From assembly GCF_032854445.1 (NCBI RefSeq), contig NC_088307.1, forward strand, positions 24,999,953 through 25,063,952: a DNA stretch of 64,000 nucleotides, written 5' to 3'. The stretch is from Liolophura sinensis (Eukaryota > Mollusca > Polyplacophora > Chitonida > Chitonidae). Position 1 is the stretch's first letter; each line of letters opens with the position of its first letter. This document shows positions 33,210 through 46,575 of the stretch, in pieces. Made by a program: the position numbers and the translations under genes. The notes beneath the pieces were generated by a model. The model was not told the DNA's origin. It did not search any database and worked only from the letters and a program-made list of their open reading frames with translations.

Positions 33210-36200
33210 ATTGCGGATCTCCCTACTGACAGCAAGGAAATTATAACCACTATAACCATGCCGTTTTATGCAGGTATCGATTAATGTAATAAAGATTTAG
33301 AACGTGTCTTGGTTATGATATTACACAACCAATATCACACAACTTACGCCTAGGGGCAACTTACAATACCATCACTGCCTCCTGCATGACAGCATAGATA
33401 ATGTGCCATGTATTATGAATTAAGTCTTTTGTCTTGCTGTGCACACTTTATAGTATGTCCTATGGCCACATGTTTCATTCACATGTACATTACATGTATA
33501 TAAAAGTCAACATAATTTGGTGAAATTGAAGATTATCCATTAAAGTTAACAAAAAAGGGCTTTCTAGAAACATGCAGCATGCTGCTTAATAACTGTGATG
33601 ATTTTATTTTTCTAGGACGTCTACGGCTTGTTTGAGGTTCACTGATCCGATAAACTAAAAGGTCGATGAGTCCTCGCTGTTTGGACTAATAGGAACAAAT
33701 AAGACACGACAATTCCCGTTTTGTCTCTAAAAGGGGAGCAGAAAAAAAAAACAGATAAAAGGCAAAGCAACTATTGTGAGTATTAGGGTATAAAATGGGT
33801 TGTGAGCATAAGGCATTCATAATCAATGCACATGTAGTTGTATGTATACACAAGGGCAAATCGGCAGTCCTGCCTGGCAAAGTTTTTCTGTTCCCCTCTC
33901 AGAAAACTATTTAATATACATGTAGGTATGTGATAAATCAATGCCTGGTCATTTACAGTCTGTATTCAGCTATCACGGTATAAGGGATGGGTGAGAGACA
34001 GATCGATTACATTCGTGCTACATAATTACTGGAGAGAGAAATGAAGATGTGTAGAGATTGACGACCATGGAAACTACGTACATGTATGATATACACACTG
34101 ACACATTGACATACGGAAAGGTACCAGTCCATAAAATGCTCCAGTAGCTATTGTGTGGCAGGTATAAAGATTCCAAAATAGAACCATAATTATTAAAACA
34201 ACAAGTGTTTCAGCCGCTACAGCCGCAAATGCATCAGATGCTATCTCCAGTAAGCTTGATATTGACCAACAGCTTGTGAACTCAGGAAATGATATTCAAC
34301 ACAAATGGCAGAGAAAGAAACATGCACATGTATGTAAAAGGAATGAAATAATGCATTTCGCCACAAAAGTTTGGCTTGTAAAAATCCACTTTCAGTAGGA
34401 AAAAAAAAATGCCTTATAATGATACTTTTGATGTCAACACTCGTTCAGAGAAAGAACAAAAGAACAAACAAGAGTGACATACATTGCTTATAACACACAA
34501 AGAGAATGTTCAGAGAAAAAAAAACCCTCTGAGTTCACGCAGTCACAAAGAGACTACATCAAATATTCACTGCCCAGTTTCTACACCATTCTCCAGTATC
34601 TACATGTGGCCCACATACATGTATTTAAAAAATTCCATGAAATATTCACAGATACAAAAAGAGAGATCCATTTCCATTTTGTCTACAATTTTCATACTTT
34701 TTTTCGACAAAGGTATTTGCGGGCTGACAGTTTAGGCAGATAAGTTCAAGTATATATATGTATACATGTACATTTGCTTCTATACCTGTGTACTGGAAGT
34801 ACATTGTACATGCAAATACACTGTGTGGCAAGTGTGTGAACATGCTGTGTGAAAGTCACTCTTAACTGTTTTTTTGTAAGCCAAAGATTCCCTACCAAAG
34901 ACATAAATATTATACAACACCTTAAAAAATGGAAAAAAAAAATACTTCCATGAGAGCTGTTCTCAACTGGGCATTAGTAGTGATTTATTTGCCAGCCATT
35001 TTATTATTATTTTGTTTCCTTTTTTTATTATTATTGATTTCATGGACTCATTGCTTCTAGAGTTAATATGCTCATCCTAGTACAAGGACAGACAAAGAGC
35101 ATGTACAGTATTATGATATTTGATCTATATTTGAATTTTCAATCACTGATACATATATTTGTTTCCAAATACATGCAAGTTTGATCATAAATTTTTCAGA
35201 TCAAAAAAAAATTTTTTATGACACCTGGATTTGAACCCTCCATCTCTCAGGCCACAAAATATTGGAGGAACACTAAAGATTTTGTGTAAAAAAAGAGCTT
35301 CTTTATAGCATGATTCATATATTACATGCACTTGATGAATCTGTGCAGCAAGCACATGCATTACAGCACACATATTAAATATAATTGGTCTATTGGTAGA
35401 GGAAATAGCTACAGATACTGGCACTGCCTATATACAATTGTACAAGCTATAATTGCCCCTATGTGTCCAGTATTACGCAAGATACTTTACAGCCTCCCAT
35501 ACAACATGTCAGAAATTATTGCAAAGCCGCAATACATGTACATGAATGGAATACAAACGCTTGCAGACAGGTACACGTACACGTACAATATAGAGATACT
35601 GATGTAACAAAAACATGACCGACAGGATTTTCGATTAAACTTAGTGTCTATATGTATATAACACAGGATATTATTCATAGGGGCAGGATATACTCAACTC
35701 TAGCTTGTGGTTTTATTACAGATAAAAATCAATGTGTAAAAGTGGTACAAAAACGGTTTAATCACTTAGATCAGCTATACGAACACATGCACGCACCACA
35801 TCAGTACATGCGCACTGAGTATTACCTTATGCCCTCTTGTCTCACAAAATATAATACCTGTGTTTCTGTATCATCATCTTTTACAGGAAATCTGCACAAA
35901 CTTTATGCCGGTTTAAACAGAAAAAGAAGTGATCACCTATGTTGGTAAAATGAAAATGGCTGCTTGCGTCGGTGAGCGTAGACTACTTATATGTAATGTG
36001 ATCTATAATTGGCTCAGCCTAAATTGCGTGGCCAATGAAATGTTTCGCTTGATAATCCCAAATAAATGTTCACACCTCTGAGGAGTTTGTAGACACACGT
36101 GGTTTGAAAAATGACTTGGAAACAGAATTCGACTTTAATTTAATGCTTAATATTTTAATAACTGCTATTACCATGTTAAAATCAATCAAAGTATATTGTT

Positions 36201-39200
36201 AAAATCAATACATATAGATGACAATTTTCTGTATTAGTTATCTTTCAAACACGATCAAACCTGATTCTTAAAATGAAGAAAACAAATAGCTTGTTCGTTG
36301 GGGCCCATTATCTTTACATGGCAACGTGGATGTATGTACCATGAAATGCTGCCACAGGCACAGGGCCTGTCTGTAATCAGATTGTTAATTTAATATGTAA
36401 GTTTGGGGTTCCCACACAACTATCTAGGGGGTGATGTCGGATCACAGAAAAATTGCCGAAAAGAATGCACAGTACAAGGCTGGACGAAATGTGTAAGATT
36501 GATGGGGTAGGGGTGATCAGACTTTCGATCTCCTCGTTGAGAATTCAGGAGAACGATTTTCCGATCCCCTTATTCATCCTTATGTCGAGGCCTGCACATT
36601 ATAATCATGTATTACATCAGAATGTCGGCCCTTGGCGCCCAAGATATTTAATGCTTTGTCATCCCGTTAACTAATGAATACATTTACTGCCCATGCAGAA
36701 AAGGTGCATTTAAGACAAGTTAAACTGTTTGAATCGATTTTTGAGAAACTTCAAGACAATCTCCATGTGAGTCTTGACCGAATATGACCTATAATTCTGT
36801 CCATGTTGTTCAGACATTTGTTTGGAACGTACACCATGCCCAAGTAGGATGTTGTCCTCCTGGAAATATGTAAGATTGCATGACTGGCATCCACAGCAGA
36901 AATAAAACACTACAAACAGAAGCAAACAAACACCTCATACGCAATGACAGATTCACGCCTTCAACAATAACGTGGGGATAAAACTGACATCACACACTTG
37001 TCAGTTTAGACAACAGTTTGGGCCAAAGACATTAGATTTATGTAACAAAATCTGCCACTGTTGTTGCTGTTTCATAACCTAGTGGTTACAGATATGTACA
37101 TGTAGGTGCAGTATAAAGTAGGGTATTTACTACAGCAGGTCAGCAAGGGCATGGTAACCTCACTGTTTTCCAACACAGACCTGTCTGGACATACCAAATT
37201 AATAGCCAGTCTGGTATACTTTAAGGTCAACAGTAATTAGCCCAGGTGAAGAAAAAAATCAGTGTTTTGTTGGTATAATATAATAATATACCTGCAGTCC
37301 AAAAAACCAAACAAAGGGATTTGCTGCCTTTGTTCCATAAATGGACTCAAGGTCATCACACCGCACCTAACCAGAGAACAAGGTCAGACAGCTGCTGTCT
37401 TCCAAAAGTTCCCGCTTTATCAGACTTTGAGATTCAGAAAATGACTCGGACAGGTTTCATTATCACTAACATTGAATATCTATTAAGTTCAGTGAACCAG
37501 CTCTTTAAAAATTACACATGTGTGAGCAAAATAAAATTATCTGAGACCTATCCCACTTATCCAATTTTGAGAATCAGAAAATTTGCTCTCAAGTTTGATG
37601 GACCAGGTTCTGCAGCTTTGTTATACATATATACATGTATGTACATTGTCCAATATCAATCTGTTGGGAACTCTATTCAAACTGCACTCAAAGTTGCCTT
37701 TTTAAATAGGCAAAAAACTGGAATATTAAGCCAAATGTTCAATTTTTGGGTATGCTAATTTTTTAACAGTTTCATGCATAAACATGTTTGTCTAAAAACA
37801 ACTTTAATGGTCAAACCTTAGCATTTTAGGTAATCTAATTTTACAAATGATGAGAAATGAAGTGGACTGACTAAATTAAGTGTCTCACCACTTTTTTCCA
37901 ACAACCAACAATTATGGACAATACCGAAACCTTCACTCATACAACAAGAGCAATGGCCATACAAAAAGGGAATATTATACTATGTAATATCCGGATTATG
38001 CGACCCAGTGACTTTCCGGAATTTTCCGGAAGTCCAGTCCGAGCATATTACAGGTTAAAATAACATCTCAACAATCCTGAACATTATTGTCTTCAGAATG
38101 GACACAGTCCAACGATCATAAGCTAAACCCGAGTTAAGTCACAGTTCAATGAATCAAAACATCAAAATCATCTACATCAAACTATTAAAACAGGCCAAGG
38201 TAATAGAAAAGGGAGAAAAAAAAATAATAAGGCTCACGTGAGGTATGTTTTTAAAGTCTGCTTGTCAAGACAAGAAGATACTCGGATTGTCCTTGTCATA
38301 TCTACAGTTATAGACAAAGATTGATGAGGTGAAACGGAGTTCAGTCATCTGCACTCATGTTTTTGGTGCAGCTTTGATGTCTATATAGCGTCTGCGTCTG
38401 GATCTGCGTCTGCATCATGTACAAAAGCAGAGGTGGTGGTAAATGCATATGTCACATTAACTTGTTAAGTGCAAGGTGTTTATGTGTCGCATGGGACATC
38501 AAAACAATTAGGTACACTCTACATGTACAACATTACTAAACTGTATGCCAGCAAATTAATTCAAGATCTATACTTTTACATGTATTCATATAAAAAAAAA
38601 TACATGTACCACTTCTGACAATGCATACCTTGACGAATTTTCACTTTGCTTGTACATTAATACCACCACACAGTGTTTTCAAACATGCTGGGCTGGAAAA
38701 ACTGCTCAATATAGTTTCAATATGTTGGTAATGTTCTTTGGACACCAATGCAACATACAAGTATTCACTTATAATACCCGTATATAAACATTTAATTTGT
38801 ACACCTAGATTTTTTTCCCTCTTTTTTGAAAGCATGGTTCAAATGATACAAAATAACAATGCACGAAAAACATTAAATTAAAGGATACATGAAAAGGAAT
38901 TATAAAACAAAGATTGTATTTCTGAGCCAAATGAAGAAAATTATGCCTTGGAATTTTGATTAAAAGAATTTCATTTTGGGGGTATTTTTGTACCTGATAA
39001 TTACCTCTCTGTATTATGCATATTTTCTGTCAGCAATCAGATTGTTAAAGTCATCGTTGATCTTGCTCGGAACTCAGTGAACACCCCTGAAATGCCCCGA
39101 CCATGGTGAACCGTGTCGCTACAGTGCGGGCAAGGTGACATGTACACAGATTATGATCTCAGCGCCAGTTCAGAACCCCCTCTTCACCCTACACCTGCCC

Positions 39201-39463
39201 TCATTCCGTCTGTTCCCTACACCATCCTGCTGCCATTCAGCCAGACTCATTCAGTCTGTCCCTCCCAGTTCTTTTCAAACAGGGATGATCCATGACATCA
39301 TAGCTGCAAGCTACTTAATTTCCAGACTGACTGCTGGGGCCTTAAGATAACTGTACTTTGAAGCCATTTTTACCCTCTAAAGTGAAAGTTGAACAATTTG
39401 TTTGTACTGTTATATGTTATTATATAGGATAATCTGCATATTAAGAAATGTATCCTTTAAGAA
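33210..39463. other. Intron, ~6 kb with few recognisable elements
   Basis: No SINE, MITE or minisatellite recognised and no exon that can be spliced in phase. 36420-36680 and 39060-39300 are GC-richer. A near-palindromic ETS/STAT-like word lies at 38011-38033. Confidence 0.4.
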
Positions 39464-39470
39464 TCATATA

Positions 39471-39662
39471 CATATTTATTTATTTATTTATTTGAATGGT
39501 GTTTCACGCCATACTCAAGAATATTTCACTCATACGACAACAGCAGGAATTATGGTGGGAGGAAACTGGGCACAGCCCTGGGGAAACTCACGACCATTCG
39601 TGGGTTGTTACCAGACCTTCCCTCATACGGCTGGAGAGGAAGCCAGCATGAGCTTTCCACAT
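39471..39662 (-). mobile_element. tRNA-type SINE, 5'-truncated
   Basis: Tail complement, then GAATGGTGTTTCACGCCATA, CAAGAATATTTCACTCATAC, GTGGGAGGAAACTGGGCAC and CTTCCCTCATACGGCTGGAG. A 7-bp repeat TCATATA (39464-39470, 39663-39669) is a possible target duplication. Confidence 0.88.
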
Positions 39663-42545
39663 TCATATAAAATAAACAGGTACATCTGTACTCTTGATCT
39701 GCAATTTCATCTATCTACGATGAAACTGCATAGGTAACCCTCTTCAACATCATGTACATGGGTGATTTTGTGCTGTATGTGATGCAAAGGAAAGTTTCTC
39801 TCAATGTGGACAACACTCCTTGCATCATAATTCATAAAGCATGTTATTAAGCAACCAAAGAATCAGTCCATTCAGTGGCTGCGTCATCTTGTTGCATAAT
39901 GACCATCTGAAAACCTCATTAGCCAAACTACATGTACACGGGTATTACTTTGGCAAAGCATGTGTGCTTTCTTGATAACATAAACATACAAGTGGATGAG
40001 GCTATATTGAAAATGGTAAATGTAGTATCGAGGAAAACAAGATCTACAGTCAATAAGCAAAATCCATTGCCAGTCCATAGTCACTTTACTGTATCCAAAG
40101 AGTTCATAATAAAAGATCCCATTTTTTTTTCTTGCAAAAAGCATATTGTGTAAATATGTGCACTTGTCAGATAACGAAGTCAAACACAAGGCCTATTCAG
40201 CGATTTTGTTTTCCAACAATATTTTAGGGATTGCTTTTGCTAAAAATTGGCGACTTGTTTCTAAAAAGATGATAATTCCATATGCTTCAACATGGTACAT
40301 ATGCATGTGAAGCCCACATGTACTGTATACAGTTTCCCTAATGCTATGCCAGAATACATGTTTATGTTGTTGAACTGAAAGGTAGAACTAAAAGGTACAG
40401 CCATTTAATACTGTACATGCAAGCCTCTCACACTCATTTCAGCTAAATAACAGAATGCACCGATTTGTGACTATAGACATATACTAGGAACTAAATACTG
40501 GCAGAAACAAAGAGCACACTATAAAATATGTAATGGAAGACACAAGCCGTTCACTCCCATACAAGACTTTTGCTTCTTAATTTCTGAAAGCTGTAAGTTA
40601 CCCTGTGATTTATCTACTGTGTACATTTGTAACCAAGTACATGTTTACTAACAGCAGTTTATCTAAACACCAGCACAAGAAAGACACATTGTGCCCAATC
40701 AATTAGCCGTAACTTGATACATGTACCACTGAAGGACAGTTTGGACCAGTCATGTAAAAGAACACAAGCATGACAAAGAAGTTAAAATACTTAGCAAAGT
40801 AATACTACAAAATTATATAAATTTTACATGCAGCTTGGGCAAAATGTTTTAGTTTCATTGCCACCTGTTAAGAGATACTACAGATTTCCTATCAAACTAA
40901 TACTCATAAATTGCGGGATCAAAGAAAAAAACCAAACAGAAGAAATACATTCATATTTATTCATTGAAATTGAGAAAGCTGGCCACTGCTTTGCCAAATG
41001 CCTGCGGTTTACCCTCACCATTCTGCTCTCCTCCACCCATATTATTGATTATGAATACATATATGTGAAACTTCTTCGGCATGGCATTAGAAAACAATCC
41101 ATTCAATAGAAAAACACAAAAGCTCATCCTACAAAATGTCACCTATGTCAATCACACGGTTGATAGTTCTCTGTTTTCCTATAACAGACCCCTGAAAAAT
41201 TCAACTGGGATAAAGACTCTCTATTTCCATTAGTCTGGAATCTTGTGAAAAAAATCTTTGGCAAAAAAAAAAAAAAAAAAAAAATAGGTAAGTACATTAC
41301 ATGGATGCATTTTGTAATCCTAATTCATAGAAGTGAACCAAAGTACAGGTATATGCATTTAGAAGGTGTGAAGAAACCATACTTAAAATGTTAGTGTTGC
41401 AAAAAATGTAACAATTTTGACACAGATGAATTCCCATGACAATTAAATGCTAAAATAAATACATGTACAGATGTATACAATATTCTCCAAATTCATATAG
41501 ACTTTACAACATGCATACACTGCCACCGAGGGAGTTGTTCTCAATGCTGTCTGGCTGTAAGGAGGAGTCAAGGCTAGCCCTTGTAATCTGTGGACGGTGG
41601 ACAAACAGCCGGACGCACGGACCGCTGTTCAAAGTGTACAGTCAGTGTGGATTATCTCCACCAGGAAGTGAAGGGTCAGAAACCTGGTCAATAGTCTGGG
41701 ATGTTATTACACAACTGACGCTGCGTCGCGGCGCAGTCGTAACCTTGATTGCAGCCCTCAGCGCGTACCCTACAGCCAAACGTCCCATTGTCACATTCCT
41801 TAATCACAGTTATGTCAGTATATATTGGCTGGTTAAACACCCAGTTGTTTCCAGGCATTGTGCAATGCATGTTAGAGGGCTCGAACAACATTATTCACAG
41901 CCTTTCCTCCATTGGAAAATTTGTTTTCACAGCTCTTTTTTTTTTTTTTAGAACAGAACACAGCTCCACTGTACTAACACAATCGTACAAAATTAACCAG
42001 TTCAATGTGGTTTTTGTTTGCCACACTTTTTTTTTTAGAACGGAATCAATATTATACTTATCCTGTGTTAAATTCTGCCTTAATACACAGCAAATACTTA
42101 TTCCAAACATGCTTAAACTTGAAACAAAGAAACTCTAAGTTTGGCTGCACATAATCACGTTCATTTTCAAGACCACATGCCACTATAAAGAAGGAGATAA
42201 GGAACAATCTAATCTAGATGGCGGTTGTAGCTAATTGCCAACTTTACAAGTTTCAACATGGGTGCATTTCCACCACAGAACTGATGCCTTTCACACACCT
42301 TAACTGCCCTACAAATTGTATGTATATACAGCTCATGTGCCACACACATGCACTTCACAGAGACACAGACTGAAAAATACATGTACTAAATCCTTTATAT
42401 TTTCCAGTGAGGCAGCACTCTTCCATATCATTAGCATTTACACCTGAGCCTCGTAGAGATAACTCTGTTATGTCAAATGTAGATCCATCAGTAAAATGTG
42501 GTTGAGAATGATTTTAAACCCCAAGGAAAGAAACGAATGGTTCAG
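39663..42545. other. Intron with a GC-rich patch
   Basis: 41540-41800 is unusually GC-rich and contains the near-palindrome CTGCGTCGCGGCGCAG (about 41720-41740). It creates open frames of 162 aa (+) and 67 aa (-, Cys-rich). I recognise neither and do not call a gene. An A run lies at 41264-41284. Confidence 0.35.
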
Positions 42546-42593
42546 TGAATGAGTGAGTGCTTGAAGTTTAACGTCGTACTTAACCATACGGCA
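42546..42593 (-). mobile_element. (ACTC)n-tailed SINE, 3' end only
   Basis: Only the tail and ~35 bp of the 3' end remain (complement GAGTGAGTGCTTGAAGTTTA, ACGTCGTACTTAACC). The words AATGGTTCAG before and AATGGTACAG after may be the target duplication. Confidence 0.75.
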
Positions 42594-43309
42594 AATGGTA
42601 CAGAGTAAGAAGAATATGAATTAAGTCAACTCTTAAACGTACATGTACAAGTAACCTTTCACACTGAAATAGAAACCTGCAACAGCTCAATCTAAACATG
42701 TTGTTTACAATATATACATCATTACATGTACGTCTACCTTCCATGATCTAGAGATGCAGACCAGAAGTGTTAAGATAAATAAATATAAGAAAAATAAAAA
42801 ATAAAATTTCTATACTTATTTGTTTAAAAAAAAAATCCTCAATTCCACATCTAATGACCACCTCAGATCATCACTAAAGCCAGGCCAGCTTGCAAAGTTA
42901 CGGTACGTGTACAGCACATGTATGTGTACAAGCATGCCCATCAGGGAAGCAGCCCCATTTGTCCGAATGCCCGGTAGAACCCGGATCTACCTGATCCCTT
43001 CCCTTGTCCACACACCCCATTACAAAGCCTCCTTATCCCCTGTCCATTGTTCCCTAGGGCTTGTCTGTCTCCATGTAGGTTGGTGCGGCTATGTGAAATA
43101 CCTGCATGGGTAGTGAGGCAGAAGAGCTAAACGTTAGCATCAGGCATGTACATGAATCTGAGATAAAGGGACTGGGCTACTTTGGCATCAGTCTTCAATT
43201 CCCTAAACTTTAATTGTCATATGTACATGTAGCCAATCTGATGTGATTTTGAAAATGGACAGTTTTAGTTTCAGTTTCAAGCATGTATAATAACAGCAAT
43301 GTGGTATAT

Positions 43310-43470
43310 TGTAATTCTTCAACCTTTTTGAATGTTTTAAGATGTTTATTCAGGCATATTCTGAGGGCCTTATTCTATGTAGATTGATACAATGATTTTT
43401 TTTTTTCAGGAAGCCCTGAAATTGGCCAACAAAACTAATGTAGTTTTGTCTCCAAAATCAAATTCAGAAT
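43310..43470 (+). mobile_element. MITE-like family B, copy 2 (truncated)
   Basis: Left end GTAATTCTTCAACCTTTTTG, core GAAGCCCTGAAATTGGCCAA and TGTAGTTTTGTCTCCAAA. The right terminal repeat is missing. Confidence 0.72.
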
Positions 43471-43630
43471 GATGAGTTACAGTGCCGCCAAAAAAAAAAA
43501 GGTTTCTTTATTTGGATAGTCTTCCTTTGTGTATGTTCCTTAATTTTTGTTACTGATTTTCTTCCTCCAGTTGAGGATAATGCACAATCATCTTATCCTT
43601 GTTCAAGGGCTGCTTGTGAACATACAGTAC

Positions 43631-43844
43631 CCAAATTCCTCAACCTTTTCGCATAAGAAAGAGCAAACTTCAGTGTGATTTATGAACCTTTTTTTTGACT
43701 TTGGAAACAAAACTACACTGGTTGGGTTGACCCATTTCAGAGCTTTGCAAAAAGTATCATTTTAACAATCTACACAGAATAATGTCGTCAGAATATGCCT
43801 GAAGACGCATCTTGCAAACATGGGAAAAGATTGAAGAATTACAT
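43631..43844 (-). mobile_element. MITE-like family B, copy 3
   Basis: Best-preserved ends: CAAATTCCTCAACCTTTTCG at the left and, complemented, ATGTAATTCTTCAATCTTTT at the right. The interior ACTACACTGGTTGGGTTGAC matches copy 1. It faces copy 2 in inverted orientation ~160 bp away. Confidence 0.75.
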
Positions 43845-44833
43845 TTTCCCTTTTTCACAATATATGAGATGTTTGATAGTTGTCAAGTTCACAGGAGGGT
43901 TTATGTCCATAGTAACTAACATACAACAGTAGCAAGAGCTCAACAAGGAGTCTGTGAGCTGATTGGTGAGAAGATCAACTACAATGAGGCCAACACTTAA
44001 GACAAAATGAGCCAGTCAGGGCCACTGCAAAGTTTACATGTATGTACAAACATGATAAAGACAAAATGTCACAATCAGCCACTTCCTGGATCAACAGCTT
44101 TTGACACTCCATGCTCAAATGGAAGTTTGATACTGATAGTGATATCTACACTTCATGCCGTAATATCCAACCAGTAATATAAACTGACCTATCATTTGAT
44201 CAGGAAGTAAGCACTGTTATACTAGACACCTTTGATAAACACTATTACGGTATACGTGGAAATTTTAGTAGGATGTCTGATTACATGTTTTTTTTAGGTA
44301 ATTTTATACTTGTATTTTTATCCTAAATATTTGTCTTTATGCACATTTAAATTGTGTGCAAGTGTGTTTATCAGAGATGGAAAAGTTTGCCAACAGCCTG
44401 GTCTCTGGTTATATTAGGGTCTAGTGATTTCCTCCAACATAAAACTGACTGCCATCTTAGGAGTGAACCATTTCTGACATTAAACACTCTATGAAATGAT
44501 CAACAAATCTGACCAGAAAAGTATAACTTCAGATGCAATCTGAGAACAAAACCCACTTCATTTTGATCTATTCTGAACTGTCACCACACAAGCTTCGTGG
44601 CTGAGACACAAAGGTTAATTTCTTAATTCCTCTCCTCTTTTTTTTACGTGTCAGATTCATAAATGTTTTTCCCCTCATCCGCTTTAAGGTCAACCACAAA
44701 AATGTGCTCTGTGCTTGGCCACGTCAGACTGAAGAAAAGATAAATCCGATCTGCACCCTTTCTCATCCCTGTATGCATCTACATATACATGTACTACAGG
44801 GCCTTAGCACAGTCTCAGGAACTACAGTATAGT

Positions 44834-45192
44834 ACATGTGGTGTTATATAGTTTTATTACATGTGGTCATCATATAATTTTATTACATCCAGTGTTCATA
44901 TAATTTTATTGCATCTAGTGTTCATTTAATCTTATTACAACTAGCGTTCACATAATTTTATTACATCTGTCATATAATTTTATTACATGTAGTGTTCATA
45001 TAATTTTATTACATATGGTCATCATATAATTTTATAACATGTGGTCATCATATAATTTTATTACATCAGTGTTCATATAATTTTATCACATGAAGTGTTC
45101 ACATAATTTTATTACATTGTCATCATATAATTTTATTACATGTGGTGTTCATATAATTTTATCACATCCAGTGTTCATATAATTTTATTACA
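44834..45192. repeat. AT-rich 25-27-bp minisatellite
   Basis: About 14 copies of CATATAATTTTATTACATGT followed by GGTGTT, GGTCAT or similar, with small length changes. The shared core is ATAATTTTATTACAT. Confidence 0.92.
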
Positions 45193-46185
45193 TGTACTAG
45201 TGATCAGGCTGCGCTTCACTGAGTTGGAACTTCATGTTACACCTTCTGTGTATTAAACTATCTTTATAAGTGAACAGGTAGCATTTCTTTATCATATTAT
45301 TGGTCCCAGGTACAGCAGAGAATTAATGACATATAATGAAAATTTTATTTAGCCTTAATGATCTTAATGTAACACTGATGTAGCTTTATTATCTTTTAGA
45401 GGACAGGCACAAATGCTTAATGCAAGTAATGAATAAAATGTAAATTTCAATGAAAACGTTATCCATGTACATCTATTCCCCACCATTCAACATGTCTTTA
45501 GTGGTAGAAATTCAGTATAATTCCTTATTAAATGTATGTACAGGTAAGAATGTAGGTTAAAATTTTACACTTAACACACCCCTTAAGTCAATATGATAAC
45601 CACTAGCAGATTTAATCTGGGTCATACACTACAGTATGTAAAACTGAATTTGTGACAAGGAATGGCGGCTGACAGTGACTAAATTTGCGGTCACAAAAAT
45701 AAAAAGCCAAAAAATTAAGTCATCTGATATGTAATATACATGTATATTTTGTACATTTACCTGCCTTGACAGCTATAATAACAGTATCCAAAACAAACAT
45801 ACTTTGGAATATATTCTCACCTCTGAATACACTGCAGTTAAGGTGCTTTTGTTGAGTTTACATTAAAAGATAAATTCAAATGATGCGTGTCTAAACTCCC
45901 AGTTAAACAAGCACAGTACACATATGTACACATGTATCAGATCTGTCAATATTTAGAGAACATATCTATCCATTCCCAGTTTGCATTCTAATCTTGCCGC
46001 TATTTCAATAAAGGTGGGAAGTCGCTTAAGACTATATACGACAGTTTCATGAAACAATACTACATACAGCTACATGTATGCCTCATTGTGTGTGGACTAA
46101 TAAAACTTACAAGAATTAAGATCTTCGACTTATAAAGACTCGCTTATTTGTGAAATGATGCCCTGGTCCTTTCACTGTCTATCTA
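45193..46185. other. Intron, no feature recognised
   Basis: AT-rich. No repeat or exon recognised. Confidence 0.5.
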
Positions 46186-46575
46186 CATAATGTACACGTG
46201 AACTGTGAGACATAATGTACACATGAAGTGAGAGACATAATGTACACGTGAAGTGTGAGACATAATGTACACCTGAATTGTGATACATAATGTACACCTG
46301 AAGTGAGAGACATAATGTACACCTGAAGCGAGAGGCATAATGTACACCTGAAGTGAGAGACATAATGTACACCTGAAGTGTAAGACATAATGTACACCTG
46401 AATTGTGATACATAATGTACACGTGAAGTGAGAGACATAATGTACACCTGAAGTGAGAGACATAATGTACACGTGAAGTGAGAGACATAATGTACACCTA
46501 AAGTGAGAGGCATAATGTACACCTGAAGTGAGACATAATGTAAACTTAAAGTGTGAGACATAATGCACACCTGGG
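46186..46575. repeat. 25-bp minisatellite
   Basis: About 15 copies of CATAATGTACACCTGAAGTG plus AGAGA, with CCTG/CGTG, AAGTG/AATTG and GAGAG/GTGAG variants. It produces the 104-153-codon Cys/Tyr/Val-rich spurious frames on the - strand. Confidence 0.95.

Noticed and set aside
41463-41951. 162-aa + frame in the long intron
   Set aside because: No recognisable domain, starts in AT-rich sequence, ends in a T run (poly-Phe); no supported splice sites.
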